The notes: generated by a model not told the origin, from the sequence alone. A stretch of 40,516 nucleotides of DNA from Bifidobacteriaceae bacterium (GCA_022650895.1 JALCQC010000021.1:1-40516); one strand, 5' to 3'. Shown: positions 7,223 to 16,304, counted from the stretch's first letter. Translations and numbers: made by a program.

Positions 7223-8446
7223 TTAGGACCGTTGTGCAAGATTCCTCTCAAGACCCTCCGCAAGTGCGTTCATAAAGCCATCGGTATCGAGCCACGCCTG
7301 CTGTGGACCGACGAGCGTTGCAAGATCCTTGGTCATCTTCCCGGCTTCCACCGTTTCGATGATCGTCGTTTCCAAAACCTTCGCGAAGTCCGCGACCTGC
7401 GGAGTCTCGTCCAACTTCGCGCGCTGCTTGAGACCGCCCGTCCACGCGAAAATGGAGGCAATCGGGTTGGTGGAGGTCTTCTCCCCCTTCTGCCAACGAC
7501 GGTAATGACGTGTCACCGTTCCATGCGCTGCCTCCGCCTCAACGGTTTGTCCATCGGGAGTCATCAGGACGGAGGTCATGAGGCCGAGGGATCCGAAGCC
7601 TTGGGCGACAGTGTCGGATTGAACGTCGCCGTCGTAGTTCTTGCAGGCCCACACATACCCTCCCTGCCATTTGAGAGAGCTAGCGACCATATCATCGATG
7701 AGCCGGTGCTCGTAGCTCAGACCTTCCGCCTCATAGCGACTCTTGTATTCGGTTTCGTACACCTGTGCGAATAGGTCCTTAAACCTGCCGTCATAGGCCT
7801 TGAGAATGGTGTTCTTGGTCGACAGGTACACGGGGAAATGCCGTAGCAGACCGTAGTTGAAGCAGGCCCGGGCAAAGTCCCTGATTGATTGATCCAGGTT
7901 GTACTGCACTTGTGCGACGCCCGCACCCGGATAGTTGTAGACGACATGCTCAATCGGATCCGAACCGTCCTCGGGAGTGAAGGTCACTGTGAGTGTGCCT
8001 GGACCAGGGACAAGGAAGTCGGTCGCCTTGTACTGATCGCCGAACGCGTGGCGGGCTACGACGATCGGCTTTGTCCAGCCGGGAACCAGCCGCGGAACGT
8101 TGGAGATGACGATGGGCTCGCGGAAAATGGTGCCGCCGAGGATGTTGCGGATGGTCCCATTCGGAGATTTCCACATCTTCTTGAGCCCGAATTCCTTCAC
8201 GCGCGCCTCGTCCGGAGTGATGGTCGCGCACTTCACACCGACATGATGCTTCTTGATGGCGTTGGCGGCATCGATGGTCACCTGGTCATCGGTGGCGTCG
8301 CGGTGCTCAATTCCGAGATCGTAGTAATCGAGATCAATGTCAAGATAAGGGAATATCAACTGATCTTTGATTTGCTTCCAAATGACTCTGGTCATTTCAT
8401 CGCCATCAAGTTCCGCGATGGTTCCCTTCACCTGAATTTTTGCCAT
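7223..8446 (-). CDS. icd: NADP-dependent isocitrate dehydrogenase
   Basis: 407 residues, the length of the homodimeric eukaryote-like NADP-IDH subfamily. It oxidatively decarboxylates isocitrate to 2-oxoglutarate in the cytosol, giving [28 protein letters not shown] is the family's characteristic start. [30 protein letters not shown] covers the substrate-binding Ser/Asn/Arg loop, and the [12 protein letters not shown] segment is the NADP-binding region. SD AAGAGG lies upstream of the ATG. In organisms with an incomplete citrate cycle this enzyme supplies 2-oxoglutarate for glutamate. Divergent from the GuaB3-type gene, with 173 bp between them. Confidence 0.97.
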   Translation of the reverse strand: MAKIQVKGTIAELDGDEMTRVIWKQIKDQLIFPYLDIDLDYYDLGIEHRDATDDQVTIDAANAIKKHHVGVKCATITPDEARVKEFGLKKMWKSPNGTIRNILGGTIFREPIVISNVPRLVPGWTKPIVVARHAFGDQYKATDFLVPGPGTLTVTFTPEDGSDPIEHVVYNYPGAGVAQVQYNLDQSIRDFARACFNYGLLRHFPVYLSTKNTILKAYDGRFKDLFAQVYETEYKSRYEAEGLSYEHRLIDDMVASSLKWQGGYVWACKNYDGDVQSDTVAQGFGSLGLMTSVLMTPDGQTVEAEAAHGTVTRHYRRWQKGEKTSTNPIASIFAWTGGLKQRAKLDETPQVADFAKVLETTIIETVEAGKMTKDLATLVGPQQAWLDTDGFMNALAEGLERNLAQRS

Positions 8447-8606
8447 GCCAACCTCTTCATGTTGTGGTCCGTAACCGTACCGATGTGTCGATAACTGCTG
8501 TTGCTCTTATCTTGCTTCCATTCGTAATTCAGAAAGGTTACGAGAGTGCATTCTCAGCCACTTTTTGAGCAGCAGCCGCCGTCACGGCATGGTCATGCGT
8601 TCTCGA

Positions 8607-8612
8607 TAACGT
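8607..8612 (+). promoter_or_regulatory. -10 box of the GuaB3-type gene, leaderless
   Basis: TAACGT is followed by 7 nt and then the ATG at 8620; no Shine-Dalgarno is present in that space. This is the spacing expected if transcription begins at the start codon. Confidence 0.5.
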
Positions 8613-8619
8613 AGACTTT

Positions 8620-9744
8620 ATGACTCAAGAGATTTCAATTGGCCGCGGCAAAACCGGCCGCATGGCGTATTCACTTGACGACGTCGCCGTCGTTCCCTCC
8701 CGCCGTACCCGCGATCCCCGGGATGTGTCGACAGGCTGGCAGCTCGATGCCTACTATTTCGACATTCCCGTTCTTGGTGCACCCATGGATTCCGTCATGA
8801 GCCCTGCCACGGCCATCGCGCTCGGTAAGGCCGGCGGTCTCGGCGTCCTCGATCTCGAAGGGCTGTGGACGCGCTACGAGGATCCGATTCCCTACCTCAA
8901 GCAGATTGCGGAAGTCCCTGCTGAAGAGGCAACACTGCGCATGCAGCAGATCTATGCGGAGCCCATCAAGCCGGAACTCATCACGGCGCGCCTGCACGAG
9001 ATCCGCGACGCGGGCGTTACCGTCGCTGGCGCCCTGACGCCTCAACGCACGCAGGAACTGTATTCCACCGTGCTCGCGGCCGGCGTCGATCTCTTTGTGA
9101 TCCGCGGCACCAACGTCTCCGCTGAACACGTGTCGACGAACAGCGAGCCCTTGAATCTCAAGCGTTTCATCTATGAGTTGGACGTTCCGGTCATCGTCGG
9201 CGGCGCGGCAACCTATACCGCAGCACTGCATCTCATGCGGACCGGTGCCGCCGGTGTCCTTGTCGGCTTCGGAGGCGGTGCGGCATCCGCGACTCGTGCG
9301 ACACTGGGCATTCACGCTCCTATGGCAACCGCCATTTCCGATGTCACCGCAGCACGTCGCGACTACATGGACGAATCCGGCGGCCGTTACGTTCACGTGA
9401 TCGCGGACGGTGGGCTGGGAAGTACCGGCAACATGGTCAAGGCCTTCGCGCTCGGCGCCGACGCCGTCATGTTGGGAACCGCACTCGCACGTGCCGACGA
9501 AGCCCCAGGGTTGGGAATGCACTGGGGTGCCGAGGCACGTCATCCAGAACTCCCCCGCGGATCGCGCGTCCACGTTGGCACCGCGGGTCCTCTCGACCAG
9601 ATCCTGTTTGGACCCAGCCACACCGCCGACGGCACGACGAATTTTGTTGGAGCACTGCGCCGCGCGATGGCGTCCACAGGCTACCTTGATCTCAAGGAGT
9701 TCCAGCGTTGCCAGGTAGTGGTCACACCCTATGAGCAGCTCTGA
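8620..9744 (+). CDS. GuaB3 family IMP dehydrogenase-related protein
   Basis: 374 residues, an IMPDH/GMPR-type TIM barrel without the CBS pair that full-length IMPDH carries. The N-terminus (GRMAYSLDDVAVVPSRRTRDP) and the LGAPMDSVMSPATAIALGKAGGLGVLDLEGLW segment are typical of the actinobacterial GuaB3 group. At the position of the catalytic loop (GxGxGSxCTTR in IMPDH) it reads GFGGGAASATR (216-226), so the catalytic cysteine is replaced by Ser223. IADGGLGSTGNMVKAFALGADAVMLG is the phosphate-binding half-barrel. The true reaction of actinobacterial GuaB3 proteins is unsettled; a classical Cys-based IMPDH mechanism is unlikely here. Leaderless start, terminator at 9911. Confidence 0.9.
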   Translation: MTQEISIGRGKTGRMAYSLDDVAVVPSRRTRDPRDVSTGWQLDAYYFDIPVLGAPMDSVMSPATAIALGKAGGLGVLDLEGLWTRYEDPIPYLKQIAEVPAEEATLRMQQIYAEPIKPELITARLHEIRDAGVTVAGALTPQRTQELYSTVLAAGVDLFVIRGTNVSAEHVSTNSEPLNLKRFIYELDVPVIVGGAATYTAALHLMRTGAAGVLVGFGGGAASATRATLGIHAPMATAISDVTAARRDYMDESGGRYVHVIADGGLGSTGNMVKAFALGADAVMLGTALARADEAPGLGMHWGAEARHPELPRGSRVHVGTAGPLDQILFGPSHTADGTTNFVGALRRAMASTGYLDLKEFQRCQVVVTPYEQL

Positions 9745-9910
9745 AACTTTCTAGACTAGAAAACTGAAGCTCCGGTGCTGTTGTGCGGCACGACACGTGC
9801 AGCAACGTGACAAACTCGTGAAAGACGCTTGAAGCATGATAGGTGAATGGAGTGTGACAGGTGTTTTAAGTATGGCAGGCTGCTGAAATCGGTCTGCAGA
9901 GCGACATGCA

Positions 9911-9938
9911 GAGGGCCTCCCGAAAAAGGGAGGCCCTC
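9911..9938 (+). terminator. Terminator downstream of GuaB3-type gene
   Basis: An 11-bp perfect stem GAGGGCCTCCC (9911-9921) / GGGAGGCCCTC (9928-9938) with loop GAAAAA, followed on the plus strand by TTTCATT. It lies about 165 nt after the stop codon. Confidence 0.85.
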
Positions 9939-10062
9939 TTTCATTGCATAGGTCTTTTCCCATAAGCCAGTTTCCATAGCTGCTTGTTATAGCTGTTTCT
10001 TCATCAGTCGCTTTGTAGCGAGCTCGTCCTTCCCTTGTGAATATGAAACCAAAATGACCAAG

Positions 10063-10071
10063 TTATCCACA
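10063..10071 (+). promoter_or_regulatory. Perfect match to DnaA box TTATCCACA
   Basis: The 9-mer TTATCCACA fits the DnaA consensus TTATNCACA exactly and lies in intergenic DNA. Only this single copy was noticed here, so it is not an origin; it may be a titration or regulatory site, or chance. Confidence 0.4.
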
Positions 10072-10107
10072 CATTTCGGATAGCTTTCGAATGACTATCG
10101 AAAATGT
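10071..10107. repeat. 37-bp imperfect palindrome upstream of orphan ORF
   Basis: ACATTTCGGATAG (10071-10083) and CTATCGAAAATGT (10095-10107) pair at 11 of 13 positions. The 11-nt spacer itself contains the palindrome TTCGAA. It sits directly before a TACACT hexamer at 10109-10114, that is, at an operator position. Confidence 0.55.
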
Positions 10108-10121
10108 CTACACTTTTATTC

Positions 10122-10607
10122 ATGGAAACCACAGATATGGCCGTGGTGCGTTTCAGGGGTTCAAACGCTTTCCGTACAAAGAGAAGAGTAGAGAAGAATT
10201 CTCCGCCAGTCAGAATGCAGATAACTCAGTGCGATCCCAGGGATCGTAACCAGAATGAATGCATATGGCTCGCCGTGCGGTGCTGTCACATTGCGTTCAG
10301 AGCTACTGATGTCGCCAGAGGCAGACTCGACCCCCGGGTTCTCGACGCCCTCGTGTGCTCTCAGATCATCGACCAGGTTCTGAACCTCTGTCGTCTCCTC
10401 AAAGGAGAGGAAGAAAAGGGAATGACGGAGCATCCGTATGCAAAGAATCTTCCGATCCGCATCGTGGGGCTGCATGGGATGGTGTTGCATCCGGATTGTT
10501 TCGACGCTTGTGTGAGCCTCGTGATCGGCACACAGCCTCACACCGTCAACGTGGTTTTACGCATCATCGGGAGCCGTTGGATATGTACTTATCTGCAAAT
10601 GGGCTGA
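10122..10607 (+). CDS. Doubtful orphan ORF, hypothetical protein
   Basis: 161 codons from an ATG lying 7 nt after TACACT (10109-10114), the same leaderless geometry as neighbouring genes and preceded by a 37-bp palindrome. These are the only arguments for it. The translation (METTDMAVVRFRG at the start, RLDPRVLDALVCSQIIDQVLNLCRLLKG in the middle, LPIRIVGLHGMVLHPDCFDACV near the end) matches no family I know, is rich in Cys and His, and has no signal peptide or membrane helix. An opposite-strand ORF (10161-10541) overlaps it with equally plausible codon use, so the region could instead be non-coding or a decayed gene. Confidence 0.25.
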   Translation: METTDMAVVRFRGSNAFRTKRRVEKNSPPVRMQITQCDPRDRNQNECIWLAVRCCHIAFRATDVARGRLDPRVLDALVCSQIIDQVLNLCRLLKGEEEKGMTEHPYAKNLPIRIVGLHGMVLHPDCFDACVSLVIGTQPHTVNVVLRIIGSRWICTYLQMG

Positions 10608-10628
10608 AAAATTTACACAATTTTTCAG
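10604..10628. repeat. Inverted repeat upstream of first fadD
   Basis: CTGAAAAAT (10604-10612) and ATTTTTCAG (10620-10628) are perfect 9-bp arms around a 7-nt spacer. It ends 10 nt before the predicted -10 of the fadD gene, so it covers the -35 area and looks like an operator. It could also act as a weak terminator for the upstream ORF. Confidence 0.6.
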
Positions 10629-10638
10629 TTTGTGCGCA

Positions 10639-10644
10639 TATAGT
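10639..10644 (+). promoter_or_regulatory. -10 box of first fadD, leaderless
   Basis: TATAGT lies 6 nt before the ATG at 10651, with no Shine-Dalgarno in between. This supports transcription starting at or beside the start codon and helps choose that ATG over the in-frame alternatives at 10630 and 10675. Confidence 0.55.
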
Positions 10645-10650
10645 CGAAAC

Positions 10651-12816
10651 ATGCTTCGTGAATATTCGACTCCAATGTCGCACCAACTGACAGATGACAA
10701 CGACACCCTCTACAAGCCACTTGCACAGCGAGCCCAGAATCATCCGGACGAAACCGTCGCTGAGTATCAAGATCACACGGGAAAGCGCTGGATCAGCGTC
10801 ACCGCAGCGGAGATGAACAGCACCGTACGCGCAGCGGCGAAAGGCCTCATGGCGCTCGGCGTTGAAAAAGGCGACACCGTCGTCATCTATTCGGCGACCC
10901 GGTACCAGTGGGGAGTCATTGACTTCGCCTGTTCCGCCATCGGCGCCGTGCTCGTTCCCATCTACGAAACCGATTCCTATCCTCAGGCGTTGAGCATCAT
11001 CACCGACGTTTCTCCCACCGTTGCGTTCGCCGATAGCGCAGACAGAACTTTGAGTCTCGAATCGGCCAAGGAAACCGTCGAAGCACTCACTTATGTCTTC
11101 AGCTTCGAACAGAGCGGTCTTCAGGCCCTCGACGACTGGGGACTCTCCGTCTCCGAAAGTGATCTCGAGGAACGCATCGACACCGTTAAGGCCGACGATC
11201 CGGCGACGATCGTCTATACCTCCGGCTCAACCGGGAAGCCCAAGGGTGCCGTACTCTCCCACCGCAACTTCCTCCATCTGGCACGCGCCGGCTATGAGGT
11301 TTTGCCCACCATGCTGGAGAAGCCAAGCAGGCTGCTGCTCTTCTTGCCTCTGGCCCATTGCTTCGCACGGTACATTCAGTATGTTCTCGTCGGAGCGCAC
11401 GGCGTCGTGGGATATGTGCCATCCGCCGCGCATTTGCTCACCGATCTGCGCACCTTCAAACCAACGTATCTGCTGGGTGTTCCCCGAGTCTTCGAGAAGG
11501 TCTACAACGCGGCTTCTCAGAAGGCCGGTTCAGGATTCAAGGGACGAGTACTTGCAAAGGCATACGGTCATTACGTCAACTGGTCAAAGGACGAGCAGGA
11601 GGGAGCCTCCCACTCTCCGTCGCAGATCGTCGAGCACGCCTTCTACGAGAAGGCCGTGGGTGCAACGGTGCGTTCGGCTCTGGGAAACAACCTGCATTGG
11701 CTGGCATGCGGCGGTGCCCCCATGGACCCAGATCTCGCCCATTTCTTCAACGGCATTGACGGCATCACCTTCATCCAGGGGTATGGAATGACTGAGACCG
11801 CAGCACCATGCTGTGTCAACTTCGAAGATTTCAACAAGATCGGTACCGTCGGACGTCCTGGTCCCGGAATTTCGGTCAAGCTCGCTGACGACAACGAATT
11901 GCTCATTGCCGGCCCCGGAGTCTTCCTTGGCTACAAGGACGACCCCGAAAAGACGGCGGAAACCATCGACTCCGAGGGATGGCTGCACAGCGGCGATCTC
12001 GCGGATATCGACGACGATGGCTTCGTGACCATCACCGGCCGCAAGAAGGACATCATCATCACCGCAGGCGGCAAGAATGTGGTCCCCTCCCCCATGGAGC
12101 AGACGATTTCGACGTGCCCCATCGTTTCTCACGCCGTGGTGGTCGGCGACGCGAAGCCCTTCATCGCGGCGCTCGTCACCCTTGAGCCCGACACTCTCGG
12201 AACATGGCTCAAGTCGAAGAAACTTGACCCATCGATGAGCATTGAACAGGCAAGCACCAATGCCGCCGTTCGCTCTTTCGTCCAGCAGTATGTGGATCGC
12301 GCGAATCTCGATGTGTCGCGCGCGGAATCCGTCCGCAAATTCGTGATCCTCCCCGAGGACTTCACACAGGAGGATGGAACGCTGACCCCGAGTCAGAAAG
12401 TGGTTCGTCCTGCAGTGATCCGCCATTATGCAGACGTCATCTCGACCCAGATCTACACCCCAAAGCCTGGTTCGCAGCCTGAGCCCCACCCCATGAGCCC
12501 CGTTCTCGCCAAGGTAGGCAAGGCCGCAAAGGACATGAACGACGACGTGACGAATTTTGTCACTCCCTTCGTCGAAAAAGCCTCTGAATCCGTGACTCCT
12601 CTGCTTCAAAAGGTGCAGGAGAACACGAAGCCGGCTTTGGATGACACCCGCGAGAAGCTCGAACCGCTCGTGGCAAAGGCACGCGATGACGTGAAGGATT
12701 CTTTTAACGCACTGAAGAACCGCGCCGCACAGTCGCGGAATGAGACAAAAGACGACGACGATTCCGACGATACTTCCCGGAATGATTCATCGGAATCGTC
12801 CGACAGCGCAGAGTAA
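10651..12816 (+). CDS. fadD: Long-chain acyl-CoA synthetase with 11-mer repeat tail
   Basis: 721 residues from the ATG at 10651; this start aligns with the paralogue (MLREYSTP versus MLKEISRP) and follows a leaderless-type -10. It is an ANL-superfamily ligase that activates long-chain fatty acids via acyl-AMP to acyl-CoA. Residues 189-199 (YTSGSTGKPKG) are the AMP P-loop, GYGMTET is motif A5, WLHSGDLADIDDDGF and GRKKDIIITAGGKNV are the A7-A8 hinge. The enzyme body ends near residue 600, as in the paralogue. Residues 616-692 are seven consecutive 11-residue units, five of them starting x-Pro (SP, TP, TP, KP, EP), predicted amphipathic helix, followed by an acidic Asp/Ser-rich end. The tail probably binds membrane or lipid; this is inference. 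Confidence 0.93.
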   Translation: MLREYSTPMSHQLTDDNDTLYKPLAQRAQNHPDETVAEYQDHTGKRWISVTAAEMNSTVRAAAKGLMALGVEKGDTVVIYSATRYQWGVIDFACSAIGAVLVPIYETDSYPQALSIITDVSPTVAFADSADRTLSLESAKETVEALTYVFSFEQSGLQALDDWGLSVSESDLEERIDTVKADDPATIVYTSGSTGKPKGAVLSHRNFLHLARAGYEVLPTMLEKPSRLLLFLPLAHCFARYIQYVLVGAHGVVGYVPSAAHLLTDLRTFKPTYLLGVPRVFEKVYNAASQKAGSGFKGRVLAKAYGHYVNWSKDEQEGASHSPSQIVEHAFYEKAVGATVRSALGNNLHWLACGGAPMDPDLAHFFNGIDGITFIQGYGMTETAAPCCVNFEDFNKIGTVGRPGPGISVKLADDNELLIAGPGVFLGYKDDPEKTAETIDSEGWLHSGDLADIDDDGFVTITGRKKDIIITAGGKNVVPSPMEQTISTCPIVSHAVVVGDAKPFIAALVTLEPDTLGTWLKSKKLDPSMSIEQASTNAAVRSFVQQYVDRANLDVSRAESVRKFVILPEDFTQEDGTLTPSQKVVRPAVIRHYADVISTQIYTPKPGSQPEPHPMSPVLAKVGKAAKDMNDDVTNFVTPFVEKASESVTPLLQKVQENTKPALDDTREKLEPLVAKARDDVKDSFNALKNRAAQSRNETKDDDDSDDTSRNDSSESSDSAE

Positions 12817-12933
12817 AGACCTTCCCACTACCCAGTGCGTCGCCCAATAGCCATGGCTAGAGATAAACTTGCACACGGTCACTGGGCGTACGCCCCATCA
12901 TCTCCGATAGATGGCATGACAGTTTGGAGCAAA

Positions 12934-14760
12934 ATGCTGAAAGAAATCTCGAGACCTACTCTGGTCGAAACGACGAACGATGAGAACGTGTTCTCCATTC
13001 TTGAAGGACGTGCTCAGCGCGCGCCTCAAGATGTAGTCGTTGAGTACAAGAACGCACAAGGAACCTGGGATTCCTTTACTGCCGAGCAATTTGTCGCAGA
13101 GGTGACATCTTTGGCAAAGGGACTGCTCGCCCGTGGAATCAAGAAGGGCGATGCTGTGGCCATTCTTTCTCACACCCGGTGGGAATGGACCGCTCTCGAC
13201 ATGGCAATTCTGAGCATCGGAGCATTGACGGTACCGGTGTACGAGACGAACTCATCGGCACAGGTGAAGACGATCTTCAATGACTCCAAGGTATGCATGG
13301 CGTTTGCGGAGGACGACGGACAGCGCGACAAGATCGAAGCTATCCGCGATCAAGCCGCCTACCTCAAGGACGTCTATGTCATTGAGCTCGGTGCTCTTGA
13401 TACGCTTGCGGAATTCGGCAAGGCGGTCCCTGACGACGAGTTCCAAAAGGCCAAAACGAATGTGAAAGGTGACGATCTCGCAACCATCGTTTACACCTCA
13501 GGTTCGACGGGCGCCCCGAAGGGCATTGAACTCACTCACCACAATTTCGTCTCCATCGTTTACAACGGAGAGAAATCGATGCCTGACATCGCCGACAAGC
13601 CGAATCGCCGTCTGCTTCTCTTCCTGCCTTTGGCGCACGTCTTCGCTCGTTACATGCAGTTCTTCTGCTTCGCGGGAAATATCACGCTTGGCCTGAGCAG
13701 TAACCTCAGCACGATTCTTGCCGACTTCAACGCCTTCAAACCGACGTTTATCCTCGCCGTTCCCCGAATTTTTGAGAAGGTCTACAACGCAGCCTCCCAG
13801 AAGGCCGGGCGCGGAGTGAAGGGAAAGGTCTTCGCTGCCGCTGCCAAGACCGCACGCACGTGGTCACACGCACAGCAGTCGAATAAACCCATTCCGACGA
13901 AGACGAAGATCGCGCACAGCATTTACAAGAAACTCGTGTACGGCCAGATTCTCGAGGCCTTGGGTGGGCATGTGGAGTATGCGGTTTCCGGCGGAGCTCC
14001 ACTGGATTCCAAGATCTCTCATTTCTTCAACGGTGTCGGTCTCCCTCTTCTCGAGGGCTACGGAATGACGGAAACTACAGCACCGGCGAGTGTGAACCCG
14101 ACGTCAGGTTATAAGATCGGTTCCATCGGCGTCCCGCTCGCAAGCATGAGCTTCGGAGTGGCGGACGACGGTGAACTCCTCATTAAAGGCCCCAGCGTCT
14201 GCCACGGCTATCACAATCATCCTGAAATCACCGAGGAACAGATCAAGGATGGTTGGCTGCACACTGGAGACCTCGGCGACATCGATGATGATGGCTTTGT
14301 CTTCATCACCGGCCGCAAGAAGGACCTCATCATCACCGCGGGTGGCAAGAACGTCTCCCCCGGTATTCTCGAGGCGTCGGTCATGACTTCTCCGGTCGTG
14401 TCGCAGTGCCTTGTCATTGGTGATCGGAAGCCCTTTATCGCTGCACTCGTCACTCTTGATCTCGCCGACACCAATTCGTGGTTGAAGGCCCAAGGTGCCA
14501 AGACCGTGGAAACTCTTGATGAAGCGCGGAACAACCCCATTGTCCGTACCGAGGTCGAGCGTGCCGTGGACACTGCCAACACTCTTGTCTCCCGTGCCGA
14601 GTCCATTCGCAAGTTTGAGATTCTGGACGGCGACTTCACCACGGAGAACGGTTTGATGACGCCCTCCCTCAAGGCGAAGCGTCAGGCGGTCATCGACGCC
14701 TATCAGAAGGTCATCGACGAAAAGATCTACGTTCCCCGTAAGAAGAAGACAGAGATCTGA
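12934..14760 (+). CDS. fadD: Long-chain acyl-CoA synthetase, second tandem paralogue
   Basis: 608 residues. I chose the ATG at 12934 because it aligns with the first paralogue's N-terminus and has GGAG 4 nt upstream; ATG 12916 and GTG 12835 are in frame but lack an SD. It has the same ANL layout as its neighbour: YTSGSTGAPKG P-loop, FLPLAHVFARYMQ, GYGMTETTAPASVNP, WLHTGDLGDIDDDGFVFITGRKKDLIITAGGKNV with the hinge, and the final YVPRKKKTEI. It lacks the 11-mer tail. Probably co-transcribed or independently expressed after the 117-nt gap; the pair looks like an old duplication with diverged termini. Likely role is activation of exogenous fatty acids for phospholipid synthesis. Confidence 0.93.
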   Translation: MLKEISRPTLVETTNDENVFSILEGRAQRAPQDVVVEYKNAQGTWDSFTAEQFVAEVTSLAKGLLARGIKKGDAVAILSHTRWEWTALDMAILSIGALTVPVYETNSSAQVKTIFNDSKVCMAFAEDDGQRDKIEAIRDQAAYLKDVYVIELGALDTLAEFGKAVPDDEFQKAKTNVKGDDLATIVYTSGSTGAPKGIELTHHNFVSIVYNGEKSMPDIADKPNRRLLLFLPLAHVFARYMQFFCFAGNITLGLSSNLSTILADFNAFKPTFILAVPRIFEKVYNAASQKAGRGVKGKVFAAAAKTARTWSHAQQSNKPIPTKTKIAHSIYKKLVYGQILEALGGHVEYAVSGGAPLDSKISHFFNGVGLPLLEGYGMTETTAPASVNPTSGYKIGSIGVPLASMSFGVADDGELLIKGPSVCHGYHNHPEITEEQIKDGWLHTGDLGDIDDDGFVFITGRKKDLIITAGGKNVSPGILEASVMTSPVVSQCLVIGDRKPFIAALVTLDLADTNSWLKAQGAKTVETLDEARNNPIVRTEVERAVDTANTLVSRAESIRKFEILDGDFTTENGLMTPSLKAKRQAVIDAYQKVIDEKIYVPRKKKTEI

Positions 14761-14828
14761 TTCTTGGATCTGACTTCCGACAGACTCAAAAATTCGCAGG
14801 GGCGATAACTTAAGAAAATTTATTTATG

Positions 14829-14864
14829 AAGGGGTGCGATCCAACACAGCGGATCGCACCCCTT
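14829..14864. terminator. Bidirectional terminator between fadD and clpX
   Basis: A perfect 14-bp stem AAGGGGTGCGATCC (14829-14842) / GGATCGCACCCCTT (14851-14864) with an 8-nt loop, placed between converging genes. The minus-strand side is followed by an AT-rich CATAAATAAATTTTC tract. Confidence 0.75.
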
Positions 14865-14966
14865 CGCGTATTCCCCTTCAATTCAATCTGCGCGGGTCGC
14901 AGCAATCCACGTTGTGCTCAGTCCAGGAGGCCAGCATTGAGCGTTGAGAGTCAGGGATGATTCTCT

Positions 14967-16304
14967 TCACGCAGTCAGGCGCGTGTTTCGCGCCATGAGC
15001 TGAGGCGGTGCGACACCGTCGACAGTGTCAGAATTTACGATGACATCGGTCACTTCATCGCGATCGGGCAGATCGAACATCGTCTTCTGAAGGACTGCCT
15101 CGAAGATCGACCTCAGTCCACGTGCGCCAGTCCCCTTTTCCATGGCGATGGCGGCAAGCCGTTTCACGGCGTCGTCGGTAAAGTGCAAGGTCACTCCGTC
15201 CAAAGCGAAAAGCTTTTGGTATTGCTTGACCAAGGCATTGGCCGGTTCAGTGATGATGCGTTCCAGATCTTCAACGGTGAGCGGCTGGAGAGAAGTGACG
15301 ACAGGCAGACGGCCGACGAACTCCGGGAGGAACCCAAAGTCGATGAGATCCTGTGGGATAACCTGATCCAGATAATCGATCTCCTGACGGGTGGTTGCCT
15401 CGGTCTCGAGATTCGAACCAAAACCCGTCACGTGTTTGCCCAACCGTGCTGCGATGATGTCATTCAAGCCTACGAAGGCGCCGGCACAGATGAACAGAAT
15501 GTTTCTGGTATCGATCTGGACCATTTCCTGGTCTTGGTGTTTGCGACTGCCCTCTTTGGGAACGGAGGCGATGGTTCCTTCAAGGATCTTGAGAAGAGCC
15601 TGTTGCACACCTTCTCCCGATACGTCCCGTGTGATGGAGGTGTTCTCTCCACTCTTGCGCGCTATCTTGTCGATTTCATCGACATAAATAATGCCTTTTT
15701 CAGCTCGCGCAACGTCTCCGTCCGCCGCCTGAAGAAGCCGTTGGAGAATAGTCTCGACATCATCGCCCACGTAACCGGCTTCGGTAAGAGTGGTGGCGTC
15801 CACGATGACGAAAGGAACCTTCATCATGCGGGCAAGAGTGCGGGCAAGATACGTTTTCCCTGTTCCTGTTGGCCCTAAAAGCAGGACATTGGATTTGGAC
15901 AGCTCGACATCGGCCAACGGGTCAGTATCACGATGCCCTCCAAACCCAAACCCCTCTGAAGCTGTAGATCGACTGGGGTGAACGTCCGCTCCGGATTTCA
16001 GGGCTCCGAGATGAACAAGCTTGTAATGGTTGTATACGGCGACGGACAGTGCCTGTTTCGCAGCGTGTTGTCCGATCACATAGGAGTCAAGGAAGGCGAG
16101 AATCTGAGCGGGAGACGGAAGGGCAAGCTCCGCGCTGGCGGCATCCTTCTGATCCCCCTCCTGAATGATTTCCATGCAGAGAGTAATACATTCATCACAG
16201 ATGTTCGCTCCGGGTCCGGCCACGAGACGATGGACCTGGTGCTCGCTCTTGCCACAAAAGGTGCAACGCGGAACATCCTCACCATAGTTGACGATGTGTG
16301 CCAT
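14967..16304 (-). CDS. clpX: ATP-dependent Clp protease ATP-binding subunit ClpX
   Basis: 445 residues. The N-terminal zinc-binding domain has CTFCGKSE and ICDECITLC (two CxxC pairs), then AAA+ Walker A GPTGTGKT, Walker [10 protein letters not shown], sensor 1 region [10 protein letters not shown], and the C-terminal sensor 2 segment [10 protein letters not shown]. It unfolds tagged substrates and feeds them to ClpP. SD GGAGAG precedes the ATG by a few bases. It is separated from clpP1-clpP2 by about 195 nt containing the terminator at 16373, so it has its own promoter (a TATATA tract lies near 16370). Confidence 0.98.
   Translation of the reverse strand: MAHIVNYGEDVPRCTFCGKSEHQVHRLVAGPGANICDECITLCMEIIQEGDQKDAASAELALPSPAQILAFLDSYVIGQHAAKQALSVAVYNHYKLVHLGALKSGADVHPSRSTASEGFGFGGHRDTDPLADVELSKSNVLLLGPTGTGKTYLARTLARMMKVPFVIVDATTLTEAGYVGDDVETILQRLLQAADGDVARAEKGIIYVDEIDKIARKSGENTSITRDVSGEGVQQALLKILEGTIASVPKEGSRKHQDQEMVQIDTRNILFICAGAFVGLNDIIAARLGKHVTGFGSNLETEATTRQEIDYLDQVIPQDLIDFGFLPEFVGRLPVVTSLQPLTVEDLERIITEPANALVKQYQKLFALDGVTLHFTDDAVKRLAAIAMEKGTGARGLRSIFEAVLQKTMFDLPDRDEVTDVIVNSDTVDGVAPPQLMARNTRLTA

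Larger units (their letters stand above)
9745..10121. other. Non-coding interval after the GuaB3-type gene
   Basis: 377 bp without a supported gene. It holds a short palindrome TTTCTAG-A-CTAGAAA (9748-9762) just after the stop codon, the terminator at 9911-9938, the DnaA-box match at 10063-10071 and the imperfect palindrome at 10071-10107. Confidence 0.6.

Noticed and set aside
8671-9621. 316-codon minus-strand ORF opposite the GuaB3-type gene
   Set aside because: Shadow of the real gene; composition rich in Gly, Asp, Arg and His without motifs.
10063-10071. Replication origin suggested by a perfect DnaA box
   Set aside because: A single box without dnaA, dnaN or an AT-rich unwinding element nearby; kept only as a site.
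10161-10541. Minus-strand ORF of 126 codons in the gap before fadD
   Set aside because: GTG start without SD or promoter-like hexamer, no recognisable domain, fully overlapped by the plus-strand ORF. It may still be a gene remnant, but I cannot support it.
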